A DNA stretch of 64,000 nucleotides. Source: Zea mays. Its lineage: Eukaryota > Streptophyta > Magnoliopsida > Poales > Poaceae. Under the pieces are notes generated by a model. That model was not told the DNA's origin. It saw only the letters and a list, made by a program, of their open reading frames with translations, and did no database searches. Positions 12,820-25,500 of the stretch are shown here, piece after piece. The stretch spans positions 12,710,850 to 12,774,849 of the forward strand of contig NC_050102.1 of assembly GCF_902167145.1 (NCBI RefSeq). The letters are read 5' to 3'. Position 1 is the stretch's first letter. Each line of letters starts with the position of its first letter. A program made the translations under genes and the position numbers.

Positions 12820-13548
12820 ATGCAAAATCAAGCAGGTTCAATAGTTGTTTCATCCCCAAGCTCACTGAAGGATGATAAGTTCAATCTGCTAGCAGCAGAG
12901 GATAGCAAACTCTTAGTACAACCAAGTTCAGATAACAAACAGAAGGCTCCAATTATGGCTTCTAGTTCTTCATCTTTTCATACTCAAGCTTACCGAACCT
13001 TTTTTCATCGCCTTCTCAGCAAAAAAACACCAGATTACAATGGTACGGCTACTCACTGGTTTGTATAATATACTTTGTTTACATTTATTGCAGAGTCTTC
13101 TCGCAGACTTATGTACTATATATTCATATCTATTATGTCAATGACATCCAGGTATGTTTGCTGACAAGAAGAACACGTCCAGTGATAGCAGTAAACCAGC
13201 TTTCCAGTTTGGTGGAAATAATGTCATATTCGGTGGCAAGAAGGATGCACCTGTTGACAGTAGTAAACCTTTCCAGTTTGGTCCGAATAATGGCATATTT
13301 GGTGACAAGAAGGATACTCCCAGTGACAGCAACAAACCTTTCCATTTTGGTGCAAACAAGGGCATATTTGGTGACAAGAAGACGACAAGTGGTGACAGCA
13401 GTAATCCTTTTTAGTTTGGTGCAAATAACGGTTTTCAAACATCCAATGCACCATCTATTTTTTCTTCAGTTGCCCAAAGTTTTAACCCACAGAGTCCACC
13501 TCTATTTTCAATGAATCAACAATCAGATCCCACAAATCTATGGTAGAC
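12820..13548 (+). pseudogene. FG-repeat nucleoporin-like gene fragment (two exons)
   Basis: On the plus strand a Ser-rich exon (12820 to about 13042, ending before a GTACGG donor) is followed by an exon from 13152 after ATCCAG. The second exon has regularly spaced FG motifs: FQFGGNN, FQFGPNN, FHFGANK, then F-stop-FGANN. Each sits in a repeat of about 26 residues with DSSKPF and IFG(D/G)KK. This is the architecture of plant FG nucleoporins of the Nup1/Nup136 kind, which form the permeability barrier of the nuclear pore. A TAG at 13412-13414 sits exactly where the repeat calls for Gln. The frame then continues (SIFSSVAQSF) to a stop near 13545. It is antisense to the Helitron genes and is probably a captured fragment. 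Confidence 0.6.
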
Positions 13549-13559
13549 ACTTCTTTGCA

Positions 13560-14862
13560 ACAAATGTGTTCTAAGGAAGGAAAGGGAAAGGATCCCATTA
13601 GTACCTGATTGCTGGAAGGTTCCTACCAGAACCAACGCTACAGCCTGCAAAGGCGATGCATTGCCTTTACACAGTCACTCAATGTGGATGGCTTGTACTG
13701 TATATAATGGACAAGTGTGGATTTCAGCTTCCAATTGACAACGAGATGTGCAAGTTAGCTTGTAAGACATTTCACTATGCAACTGTTATAGAGACCGAAC
13801 AACAACACGGTTATTCCACCTACCCAAGGCTACTTTGTTGGATGTAGTATAACCCAAGAAAATAGTCGATGCAGTGATGGAGGGTAAGAGAGTAGATTGT
13901 ACTCCAGTAGTGATTCCACCTATCCTGATTATGTTTTAGCAGTAGCTCCAATTTGATTTTGATTCTGCAGTATGGTCATGTTAGTTCCATTCCCAGAAAA
14001 CATAGTTTGTTAATTAACTGCATTATTCATCAGGTCTTTGAAGGAACTTCTGGAATAGACAACAAATACACAACTGTGCAGTTTACATGCAAGGTACTTC
14101 ATCTTGTGACTTCATTTTTTATTTACTTATCATTGAAGTGTTTAGTAGGCAAAAACACTTTGGGCTAGATCATTTCAATTTGGGAATCTACCAGGTTAAA
14201 TTTAACAATGATATTGTTTTCTGTAGTACCCTGTTTATTGAGAAATTCTGTTTTGCACAAATTTGTGGTCTCAATATTATTATTCAGGTATACAAGTAGG
14301 AGCACATACTTGATAATTTTTTGTAGTATCTGCTTTATAGCAGAGCTTCTATCACTAATCTATTTGTTTCCTCATATCTGCTTTTGTATTTTTGTTTATG
14401 GTGATGACTTGGAAGAAGTCAGTGAGTACTACCAAAATACTGTAGCTATAGAGAACCAAATTTAAAGGATGTTGCTGGAGACTAAGAAGATATAGATAAC
14501 CAAATTCAATTATTTGGAAACATTATTACTTTTCAAACTGATATATTATACATTGCTTGAGCAACACGAGCATCATTATGTCGTTCCTACCGCAATTTCC
14601 TCGACGGCACGATCATCATTATGCAAATGACATAGGCTTGTATAGATCAATAACCATGCTAACAGTGATGAAGAAAGATGAATGAAGACTAATGATGGTG
14701 AACTGATTTATTAGCTCATAGAAAGGTCACATAGGTTTATACAAAGTGATCACCATTGAGACCGAACACACGACTAATACAAATAGAGCACAAATCATTA
14801 CTACTAAGTTTCATCTAAAACATAACTAACAAAGTATCTACTATAACAAGCTAGAACACGTC
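13560..14862. other. Unassigned Helitron interior
   Basis: AT-rich DNA between the nucleoporin-like fragment and the end of the RPA-like gene. No reading frame here has recognisable domains. An inverted relative of the 'ctccaacaag' repeat end lies at about 14467. Confidence 0.35.
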
Positions 14863-16082
14863 TCAATCAGATATCACAGTTGGGAGATGTGCCCGTCTGT
14901 TCTCAAGTAATCTGTCGACGATACGACTCCTTGCATTTTGAATCAACGAACGTCGAATAGCTGCAATTTAGAACATAATTTGTAAGAACATGATTATTGT
15001 AAATTATTATCATTTTAATTTTAGCTATAGTTATAACTATATTATAAGAACCACTCACTCTTCAAATGGTATGTAGTGTGATGATCTGGGTTGAAATGAA
15101 CGGTACTGTAATCCGAGGTTTCCAAGCATCCTATTGTTACAATAATTAATAAGCATAAGAATTGAGTTCATGTTGAAAGATTTTAGGTACAAGAGAAATT
15201 ACCGTGTGTATGGTTAAGACGCAGCATAGTTCCAATAATTATGTTATTGTCAACTCTAGCTAACGACCATCGTAGAGCATTTCTTTGCAAGAGGTCAGTC
15301 CATATCCCCACGACGATTAGATCCCACCTATAAAAACATTAATTGTGTCTAAATAAGACCTAACAATTACTTAATGCTTTAAAACAATAATGTAGCTATA
15401 AATTAGTGTCACCTGGAATCCATTAGTACATCCTCTCTATACGACCTTCCACCGATATGCTTTAATGGCTCTAAATGAAGAACTATGCCAATAATGTCTG
15501 AGCAATTCACATGTGATTAGTTATCTTTGAATAACTTATACATCAGCCATTAGTAATATATATAAACCATATGGAAGCAAGGATCATTACCTACGAACGA
15601 CTTATGCGGTTGTTCATAAACCTCATGGAATGACATAAGAAACTTTGGAAATGGAGGAAATTGGATTGGCTTGATGAATGGCTCCACAATAGTATGTGTT
15701 ATCAGTCCGATCTCTAGCCCATGTCCAATATTCTGAAATTGAATCGCCTCCCTATTTAGAAAGAACCCCACTCTATACAATGTATATGTGCATCCTTGTG
15801 TGAGTAAGGCATCGAACCATGGAACATTATTGCGGCTTGAAATTGCTTCCATTTTGGATCCCTAGATATATGGGAATACAAGTCATATGAGGCAAAGAAT
15901 TTTATTATAACAACATGACTATATTGACTCTATGTTAAAGCTTGAAGTAACTCACTGTGATATCCTGTAGGATGAAGTGTTGACTATCATGACGCCTAGG
16001 GAACTTAACAACTACCCTCGCAAAGATACTCTTTACTTGTGGTAAGTTATTGACATCTTGAATATCATCAAATAACACGAAA
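14863..16082 (-). CDS. Helitron-encoded RPA-like (OB-fold) single-strand DNA-binding protein, 5' end uncertain
   Basis: Six exons on the minus strand can be joined in phase with GT-AG introns: 15956-16082, 15591-15861, 15413-15497, 15203-15327, 15059-15130 and 14863-14960 (TGA stop), about 259 codons without a break. Diagnostic stretches are FARVVVKFPRRHDSQHFILQ, TQGCTYTLYRVGFFLN, FPPFPKFLMSFHEVY, IIGIVLHLEPLKHIGGRSY and WDLIVVGIWTDLL. These are the DUF223/RPA70-like OB-fold pattern seen in plant RPA1 homologues, and RPA-like genes are a known second gene of plant Helitrons. The protein should coat single-stranded DNA during rolling-circle transposition. The first exon is unclear: an ATG at 16214-16216 opens a short frame (MARSDRLNQHR) that ends in TAA at the would-be donor. 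Only the OB-fold part is present, so it is shorter than RPA70. Confidence 0.7.
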
Positions 16083-16216
16083 CTATATAAAACACAAACT
16101 TTAGCTTAAGTTCTGCATTCATATATAAGTGTGACAAGTGAACTATATACTTAAGGAGGAAAGGGACGAATGGCTAGAATTGTCCTATGTTGGTTTAGTC
16201 TATCTGATCGCGCCAT

Positions 16217-19200
16217 TGATCTTGTAGGACCAATCATGGCAATATTGCAAAGAAAACATCATTAAAAGGATTAAATGACAAAGTCCCTCTGTCAAACAAA
16301 TAGATTTCTTTTACATCATAATGAAATTATAAGAGTTTATTTTGTAGAAAGTTTAGACGCTATCTACGTCTTTATTCTTTAAGAAACCTAGCAACAAATT
16401 GAAGATTTTTCATATAACAATATTTAAAGTTAAATCATAAAATGTAACATAATTTGTCCAATTGTATTTAACTTTGGTTTATGGTTCTTGCCACAGAGTA
16501 CAGGTAATGATTCCTTTTAGCTTAATAACGATCAGTTTGCTGATTTGCCATGTTAATTTGTTTTGTGTGAAGTCAAGGAGTTGTATTCAAGATCATGGCT
16601 GGATGTAACAAGCAAATGAAGCAATGATTGAAATATTACAATTCTGGATGGTGACTTAAAAGCATGCAGAAGGTATTGGTAGAGATCATTGTCATGAAAA
16701 TGAGATGTTCCACGATTTACTCATCTTGTGTGATTGAACAAGCAGGAATCAAACTCAAAGGAAATCACTAAAAGGAACGTAGGAAAAAGCTACTGAACGA
16801 ACAAGGACTCTCACTTAAGGGTGTTTCGCTTTGTGTTGAACTGTAGACCGAGAAAGAAGAATGAAGAGAAGCGAAGAAGAATGAAGAAAAGCAGATGAGA
16901 GAGAAAAGTTTGGGCAGGTGCAAGTGCACCGTACAGAAAGCATACTACCAGCTAATCCTTTCAACTATCATTTTAGCATCAACCTCTATATACCGGAAGC
17001 ATGCGTGTATATAAAATTTATACCCCCAATACACACAAGTCTGTCATGTCCATTAATCACTATAAACATAGTCTTTATGAAAAACTAAGTTCACACAGTT
17101 TGGCTTATATATGCAAAGGAATAAATCAGAACAGCTAAACAGATTATGAATACTGGTCATGTAACCGAAACTGTTCAAACTATAATAGTAGAACAAGTCA
17201 TTCAAATATTCAATATAGAAGAAATAGTCATGGCAGTGACCAAAGTTGTGTTGGACAATACAGAGTTGCAAAGATGGGTGCATAAATTGAGGCAAACACA
17301 ACTCCAAATTTCCCTGGGTAGTCAAAACAACCCATGATTATTATAGAAAACATAAGTATTCACATTCGGAGATATAAAATAGCAAAAGATTTTGCACAGT
17401 AAAAATAAATTGGTATTCTCTACCAGAAGTTTCATAGGAATGCCAAACTACAATGACAGAACTGAAATACAATGATGACACTTGTCTGGGATCAGCAATA
17501 AAATATTACTCTGTAATTTTCCCAAGTTCAAAGCTAGACATAATTCATGGAAAGACAGTAAACTGTAAGCAACACGAGGTTGTAAAAGACAAATACTCCA
17601 TACTTGTGGGCACAAGAAGAAAAGGCAACCCTGATGCTTGAGAGTCTGCACTGCTTGGGGTTAACTCTGAGAAAATAAAATGGCAAGTAGAGAAGCAAAG
17701 GTTAACTCTAAGAAAACACAATGGTAAGCCCCTCCTAGAAACACGCCACAATTGTTACAACATTGCAGTAGACCTATGTGGAAAAACAAATCTACTGAAT
17801 AGAGATACTTGAAAAACAAATCCTTTTTATTTGCTGAATTGGCACATTCTAATCTATATATCTGCTGCAGTTAGTGATAGGAAGCAGAACACTATTTACA
17901 GGTCTGAGAATAAGATTAAAGAAAGAGAGGGATTTTACTGTTTGAGAGTTTTAAAGCACAAATCTGATTTTACCCATTTGTAGCAGTGTTAATCATTTAG
18001 AACAAATCATGTATGAATGTGTCATACATGATATGTCGCCACTTGAATTGTTCTTAAAATTTATATACTTGACAGTGTGCCCATGTCACTGGAAAAAACA
18101 TCTCTTTTATCTTTATGCATAATATCAGCTGCTTGGAAAATAGCTGCATTCTCAAGCTATTTGTAACTACTATTACTACATCAACCCCCACGCTTCTGCT
18201 TCATCATTAGCAATATGTATGTTCATCTTCTGACTTTGGCTCAACAAGCTAACTATATTCAGACACAATTTCAGTCATCCAACCATTAAAATCACAAGTG
18301 TGGAACCAATATTTTTGGTTCGAGAAAAAGAAGGAATCCATCGTTGTTTCCGAGCATTACACAATACGACGTATATTGAAAACTTATCACTCAGCTAACA
18401 GAAATACCATCAACAAACCAACAGCAATGGGGTTGTACATAAAAACAGGGCTACTTGTAAAAGGTGCATATAGCACCCTCACCACTACATGCACATATGA
18501 ATGCATGATAACTTCAAAGTTAGCAAGTTAATACTGAACAGAGCATTTTGTATAAGGTGTCACGTAGCAAATATCAGAAAGTGATAAGAACAGTAAACAG
18601 AAGAGTTATCATGCATTCATATGTGCTAATACAAACATTGTCATCAATTGACCACCCACACTCCAGTATACCTACTTAGTTCTACACTTATTCATGCATG
18701 ATATTACCAATCTATCTTCGGTTTTAAAAGAAAATTAAAACATCCAGGTGCCAATATAAAGCACTTAACGATTAAAACCTGTACATGCAGATGATGTAGT
18801 AATTCCAATATAGTACAGTACACGTATTCAACAAACCATCAATGTATAGATTTCAATAATTGCAAGCATTGAGTCAGACTAATAGAGCTCTCAGTTGATT
18901 ATCTAGTCCTCCTATAGGAGAATGGCAGCTGAAAAGATTCATGCACAACATACCAAAACTACAAAAACACACAAACCAACACTCCACCCTGCAATCAATC
19001 GAAGTAACAGATTTCAAAAACTCTGGGCTCTATTTAGTACACCAATGCATGGTGGCACACAAACCGACACTCATCCATAAGTAACAAAAATTCATGTCAA
19101 ACTAACAAAGCATGCACCAATTCGACTCATGCTTCACTCAAAGTTTGTTTACCTACTTAGTTCTTTGAGTTTGATGGTACATTCACCGGTCTATATGGCT

Positions 19201-20200
19201 TGCACTAACAAATCAAGGGATCCTCAGGTATGGGAGAACTTTACATACAAACAACATGTGACAATGAAATTAAACACTCCAGTGGTCTGTTGCACTACTA
19301 ATTCAACAAAATAGATGATACATGAACGCAGGTGGTAGAAAGGGACATCGGAGGACTTACCGGACCTGGCAATGCGTCGAGGAGGGGACGTGAGCTCGAG
19401 CTCGCACACAGAGGACAGGGTAGAATGGGAACAGAGTCGATTGTCCTCGTTCTCTGGGGAACTCCACAGACACTGGCGTACACACGTGCTTGAACAAAAC
19501 AGAGTACGCGCAGGCTCCCCATTTATCTTCATCGGATACATGCTGACCCAGGCGAAGTGGAGGTCGTGCAGAGAAGGAAGCGTGTGGGAGTGGAGGTCGT
19601 GGGCCTGAGTAGGGTAGGGGGGAGTCCGCTAACTCGGGATGGAATAGGTCGTGGGGAGAGCGGTTACTGACACGCGCTGAGCAGAGCTGCGGTCGTCACG
19701 CGATGTGCAGCACAGGGAGGCCGCGCGACTGGTTTGGCCAGGCGAGGCTGTCCGCCGAGGGGCAGGCCACCGGCGAGTGAGGAGCTCGCAGAGCCAGGAC
19801 GCGGCGAGCAGTAATGGCAGCGAGGAGGGGGCGACAGTGGTAGAGGAGAAGAGGTGCGCGACTGCCTGCGGGATGAGGAGTAATGGCGCTGGTCAGCCGT
19901 GGGGCGGGTGAGGAGCGACCGACGACGGGTGAGGAGCCGCCGCGCGAGAGCCGCGCGACCGACGGAGAGCCTGCGGGCATCTCTAGGGTTTTTCCTAGAT
20001 GGGCCGTATACAATTGAATTGATAGATGGGCCTCATATCAGCCATCCAAATAAATTCCATGTTCTCTACCGCGGCGCAAATAAATGGTACCATATCGGCT
20101 AGCAAAAGAGTGCGGTAGCAACTTATAAACGTGGCTGCTACAGAGAAAGCAATCAGCTCTTGTAATCAGTTAGTGGTATTGTGAACATGTATTGAATTTT
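16217..20200. other. Helitron 5' region without recognised genes; GC-rich leader-like block near its end
   Basis: 16217-19200 is AT-rich with only short, unconvincing reading frames. From 19340 to about 20000 the sequence becomes GC-rich. On the minus strand it has a donor-like GTAAGT at 19355-19360 after a GC-rich exon-like block, and further GC-rich sequence up to 19980. This could be the 5' exon or leader of another captured gene, but no protein family is recognisable, so no gene is called. Confidence 0.35.
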
Positions 20201-20207
20201 TGCGCAC

Positions 20208-20296
20208 GCGGATGGACGATCCAGATTGAACAACAGCGATGCGGATGGACGATCCAGATTGAACAACAGTGATGGATGATCCAGATTGAACGAAGG
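20208..20296 (+). repeat. 33-bp tandem repeat (2.7 copies) next to the Helitron 5' end
   Basis: Two 33-bp units (20208-20240 and 20241-20273), each starting gcggatggacgatccaga, differ at one base (agcgat versus agtgat). A partial third unit with a 10-bp deletion follows to 20296. They lie 43 bp inside the Helitron terminus. Subterminal tandem repeats could be recombination or binding sites, but no function is shown. Confidence 0.85.
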
Positions 20297-20325
20297 CAGA
20301 ACGACAGGCTACCCTTAGAGCCTTA

Positions 20326-20339
20326 ATAAGTAGTAGAGA
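20326..20339 (-). other. Helitron 5' terminus
   Basis: The minus strand reads A|TCTCTACTACTTAT from position 20340. All 14 bases fit the published maize Hel1 5'-end consensus as I remember it (TCTMTAYTAMYHNW). Insertion between A and T is the Helitron rule, and 20340 supplies the A on the minus strand. The strand agrees with the RepHel and RPA-like genes. Confidence 0.8.
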
Positions 20340-21403
20340 TTTCATTTCTTTGTTTAGTTAAAGGCTCAAAGTATGTCATGCACACATATTTTTTTCTTTT
20401 TTTAGGAAAATATTATTTTTGAGCATGTGATCAAATTTCAAGCTAACTCAAAAATGAATATCCATTATTTCATTTATTTAGGGGAAATTGATATATAATC
20501 TTTACTAGGAATCATTTTACTTAAAAATACTTTTAAAGAGTGCTATAGTTTACAAAGGAAATAATGAATAGATGGAAAATCTTTCTTCTAGTTATTAATT
20601 CCAGCTTAATCCTCAGCTTCAAGATTTGAATCTAAGTTTTGAACTACACAACTTTTAATAGTATTATTTATTTGCTTTAGGGGAATATACTTTATAAAAA
20701 TATAAAATTGTTATTAGAAGTCCAAATCTTTTAGAGAATTTTTTAAATCATCAAAATGTGATTTGGAGTGTTACAACTTGCAAACGTATTAACCCTGTAT
20801 GTGGGAAAGGATTGCCTTCATCTACAATCCAAAAGGAAAACGAATATCTATAAACACAGTCAGAAAAATGAGAAAAGGATGATTAAGTTTGTTTCTTGAA
20901 CAGCACAAACTCACATGTAAGCAGCACATGACAGAAGAAATGCTAGAATCCTAGTTTTTTAGCCAAAGTAAACACCAAAAAAAGTCAATTTAGAAGGAAC
21001 ATGTTCCAATCTTATTTCCTATTTGTGCCAAATGCTCAATGTCTAATGCACCTTGGTTTCACACTTCACTACTAAACTCTTTATATAGACTACTGCTTCT
21101 TAACATCAAGCAGACACATGAGCGCTTTGCTGGGCACACCTTTTGTTTATCATCCACAAGTTGCATATTCATGGACATAATAACAAAGTAGCAATAAGCA
21201 ACCGAACTGCAAATTGCAGCAGGATGTTAGTCCTGAAATGCTAAGCAAACATAAATATGGTAATCAAGCAATACAGTTTTAAAAAGGGAGTTGTGTCTAA
21301 ATTATTTGGTCCATTTAAATGCTAAGCAAAACAAAGAAGATAAGTAAATTTCCAATTATAGAGATTCCTGAATAAACAAAAGTCAATAAGAACCGGTAAA
21401 CAA
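20340..21403. other. AT-rich flank, no gene seen
   Basis: Flanking DNA beyond the Helitron 5' end. It is AT-rich with no reading frame of note, no splice-flanked exon and no terminal repeat. It runs into repeat B at about 21404. Confidence 0.5.
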
Positions 21404-22528
21404 ACTGCATAAAGAACCCCCTACAACAAGCATGTTTACTAATACAGGACACCAAGACTGAAGAATATGTATAAGAATTCATAGAATTTCTCTGTACATT
21501 AGCATAGAAGAAAGTTTGATTGTCCTCAATAAATACAATCAGGATGAAATAATAACAGAAGGCCATTGAATAAAAACAGTGTCATGAAACATAGATGAGG
21601 TAACAAAAACATATAAATCATGAAATGTTTTCGTTGAGGTCAAAGTGCAAGGTGGCAATAAAACGAGAGAATTCCCTATTTAACGCTAGTATATGAGTGC
21701 TTCCTTCTATGGCCATGAAAAGTACATACCCCTTTGATGCAGGATCTAACCTTTATTCTTAATAACACTAATGTTAACTATTCCATCAAGACTCTAATGA
21801 ATGCTTTGTGAAAAGATGGGGTTGCACTTATGGTTTGCAATTCTGCTAGTAACAGCTAGAGCAGCAGCTGGTGGAGCATCTATGTTTCAAGCATTTGCAT
21901 TTCAGAATTTTAGTAATCGGTATTCAAGAAAGGTAGTTTGATATTGCATGCAACTTGTGTTAAATGCATGGGGTTACACTTGTAGGAACCTAAAAATCTA
22001 AAAAATTTTGAACTATCACTTACCATAGGAACTACAAAACTGAAGAACCTGAGCAGTAACATTTTTCTATAAGAATTAAGCTCTTTTTATTGTTGTAACA
22101 CCAATCCTTTTGTGAGGAATTCAAGGAGATCAATCCCCCTGATACTTGTATTGTCTTTGTTGCATCAGAACTCAAGCATGTTTTCAGTCATCTTCCACCT
22201 CTATTCGTCGGCCATGGCTGAGGGCTGTGTGCTGGGGTGTTGGTGCCAATTCCAATCGGTCAGAGCTGGCAGCACGAAGGCGTCATCGCTCGCTAGCCCA
22301 AGATAGGAGCGAGGCCTGCAGGGCAGCAACGACGACGCTCTACCTAAGCAGTAGCGGCTGTGGTGGTGTTGCAGACTCGCAGGGTAGGGAGGTGTAGGTG
22401 CGAGGGCTCAAGGGGTGACTTGCCCGCTGCAGTGGTGGTGAGCGCTAGATTAAGCACGGTGGGAGTAGGGCAGAAAGCATGTGGAGCAGCGATGGCGCTC
22501 TAGTAGCGACCAACATGTGTGTTGGGGT
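21404..22528 (+). repeat. Repeat B, copy 1
   Basis: 21404-22354 aligns closely with 50394-51379, with scattered substitutions and a roughly 45-bp extra piece in copy 2 near 50882. The copy 1 sequence continues without interruption past 22354 to the insertion point of the LTR element at 22529. It therefore shows the empty site corresponding to the Tekay-type insertion at 51380. The right part is GC-richer (22200-22520). No protein domain is recognisable, and the repeat class is unknown. Confidence 0.75.
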
Positions 22529-25500
22529 TGTAAAGCCCAAAATTCGTATAAGAGAAAATAATAAAATAAATAAATAAATAAATGATATAGTAAATTTAGA
22601 TATCTCAATTTATACTTAAGCTTTGATTTTTGAGGACTGAATCTCGAAACTAAGAGTTAATTAAGAAAAGAAGTAATAAAAATATTTTCTATTCAACTAA
22701 ATGATTATTCATTTCATAAAATGACTTTTATCTAAATGAGTATTAAATTTAGATGACTCAAATCTGGACTAGATTTTCTTTTTAAGTTTAACACATAAAA
22801 TTGAAACTCGAAAAAAATAAATAATAGAAGACACTCCATTGATTTGTTTTATTCATAAATTATGCATATTCTTAAAATAATCAAGAAACTCTTAAATGAA
22901 AAAGCGTGGCCTGGTGGCTCCGCTGCGAACCCCAGGACCAAGGACCCCCTGGGTTTCCGCTGCCACCATCAAATCGAGGGAGAGAGATCGATGAGGGTGC
23001 CACCATCGTGCCAACCGTAGGGAGAGAAAGTGGAGTACCACCGGGGTTGATTTCATGCTGGGGCATTGTTGGGTATGGCTGGTGTTGTCTGGGAGGCGGC
23101 CGACCCTGTCGATGGGCATGGTGCAGTCGCCGTGCTCCGGGATACGCGGGGGAGTTGTGGTTCCTCGCTGGGGCTGTCCTCTGCCAGGGGCTGCGTCTCG
23201 CTGCTCGTCGGTGCCGTTGTTTGGGCACATATGTGCTCAGGATACTTCATTGATGGCCTGAGGGTGTCCCTGTGTGGTGTTGGGCGGCTGCGGATGATCA
23301 GTGCTCAACGAATTGCTCGCCGGAGATTAACTCCGCCGCTGATTTGATGCTATCCTGTGGCCAGCGATCTCCGTCGCACCTTTTCTATTGAGCTTTCTCC
23401 CATCCTGTCCGTGTTGGCCTTAGAGTCGTTTAGCGTGTTTCAATTTATCAAGTAGTGCACCAGAGCCGTGGATCACCGCACGACGGCGGGAGCTCCGCCG
23501 TCGTTCACTGCTGCGCCGCCGTGTTCAGGCTGGGGGTAGAAGATCATACGCAGAACCATGGATCCATAGATGGGCGGCCCAGATTAGGTTTAGCATACCT
23601 CCTAGGGCATTGGATCTGTGCCGTTGGATCGGTATCCTATGGCTCGAAACAGATCATGTTCCATTAAGTTGTAGCCGTTGATCTCCGATCTTGCGGCTGA
23701 TAGCTATACCGGTTCAGTAAACGTTTGGATCTAATCCTCGCCACGAATCGCTGATCCAACGACCATTGCTCACCGATACCCCTTCGCCGCGGCTATTTTG
23801 TTAAAAAGCCCTCAGCGATTTAAGAAATTAACCCGCCATCCTCTGGCTGTATAAAATAAATACGGGTGGGCCCCTGGAATTTATAGTTTTGCCCCCGAAC
23901 CTCTGATAATTAGTACCCGCGGCCCAGAGCTTAAATAAATCCAGTAATTAATATAGAAAAATGATTTCTAGTATAAAAATAATTCCAGAATCTTGTTTAA
24001 TTCATAAGAAATTCATTCGAACTCCTTTTTGATCCGTTTTAGTTGCATTAAATTCATAGTAATATTGTTCATCCTCTAGTAATCTTATTTTAGTATGAAG
24101 CATATGGTTAAAATTATACGCTTGATTTGTTTAGTATCTACCACTTAAAACTTTGGAAAATCATAACTAATTCATTTTAACTCTGTTTCAATCCGTTCAA
24201 GTTGCGTTAGCTTCGTATAAATATTTATTATGCAGTAACAGCATTAATTATACCATATCACATAATTTTATAGTTAGATAATTATTTATTCTATGTCTAC
24301 TAGATTAACTCTTCTGAATCAAAGCTAAACTGTCCATGATTATAATTTGATTAAAATATGAGCTCTAGTAAAGTTGTAATTAAGATTAAAGTTGAGTTAA
24401 TTAGTTATAAAATATTCTCTCATATGATGTATACTAACCAATTCATAATATAGTTTAATATTTAAATCTCATAGATCTTCCATAAATCACAACTCCTTAA
24501 TCGTAACTCTGAATTTAGCGATTCTCGAACCCACGATCTCGTAGCTACGCATAGATTATTATTATGCAGTTTATTCTTATGTTTGTTGTAATGTTAATTT
24601 TGCTTATACTATGTTTGTCTGTATTGCTACGTTTAGCAGTGAGGTCACGAGTCATCTGAAGATCATCCTGATACCTAGAATCTCAAGTCCCACACAAGTT
24701 GTGCCCTTGATCAATTTTGTTTATCTAATAATGTTCTTTATAATTATTTATTCATGCATAGGTTTAATTTTAATGGGACCTAATAGGTCACCCTAGTCTG
24801 ATTATCTTTATACCTTGTGTACCCCTGAACTATTTGGGTAGTTTTGCTATTGCTGTATATGGTTTTAGGATTAATATCACCTTATGTCCATGTTCTAATT
24901 ATTCTATTATTTTATTTATTGTTCATGTCAAGATCATTATTTTTAAATGGAACATGGAGTGGAATGGGACGCCCTTGGCTGACTAATTAGGAAAGCTAGT
25001 GGAAGACTACCTTACCCGAAAGGGGCAAGGGCAGTAGGGGAGTAGGCGTGTAGGGAGGTTCTCGGGTTGATTTTGTTGCGATGACGGTCAGACGAGGGAT
25101 TCCTACATTGCTCTTCCTAAAAACTATAGCGGGTTTTCAGAAGCTAGTGGAACTTTGTAAAGGCCTCGTAGTGGATCACTAGCCATTCACCTCAGAAGTG
25201 TCTAAGGGCCTTGCAAACCCTGGCGACATGGGATACACGACTTGTGGGTACAGGGTACAACCTCTGCAGAGTGTAAAACTGGTATGCTAGCCGTGCTCGC
25301 GGTCATAAGCAGCTCAGGACTCTCGCATGATTAAATTATGGAACTAAATTCAATTTGTCATTTACATTGCATGTGATTTATTATTAATGTTGTTCTAATA
25401 TTATTATGGTTTGGTATTTACTTACATTTAGTAACTGCTAATAAAATTTGACCAACTTATTAAAAGCAATGCTCAGCTTTAACCCTTATTATTGATCAGC

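Larger units (their letters stand above)
1021..20339 (-). mobile_element. Large Helitron (minus strand) with RPA-like and Rep/helicase genes and captured gene pieces
   Basis: The element is defined by a 5' terminus at 20339 (TC-start motif on the minus strand), an RPA-like gene (14863-16082) and a Rep/helicase gene (5377-10992), all on the minus strand. Downstream of the helicase, on the same strand, lie intron-containing fragments of at least three unrelated host genes, which is the usual product of Helitron gene capture. The 3' terminus (hairpin plus CTRR) was not found, so 1021, where LTR-X interrupts the sequence, is only the limit of what can be assigned. It is possible that the element ends somewhere between 1021 and 5376. 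Coding capacity is nearly complete, but the helicase has four frameshifts. Confidence 0.7.

Noticed and set aside
13133..13454. Minus-strand frames opposite the FG repeats
   Set aside because: They are mirror images of a repetitive exon. Only the plus strand gives FG motifs and splice sites.
16155..16216. First exon of the RPA-like gene (ATG 16214-16216)
   Set aside because: The short frame ends in TAA right at the would-be donor, so it cannot be joined to exon 15956-16082 as it stands.
22881..23347. Overlapping frames of 60-115 codons in the LARD LTR (also at 29170-29538)
   Set aside because: GC-rich LTR sequence. The frames are not conserved between the two LTRs and have no recognisable domain.
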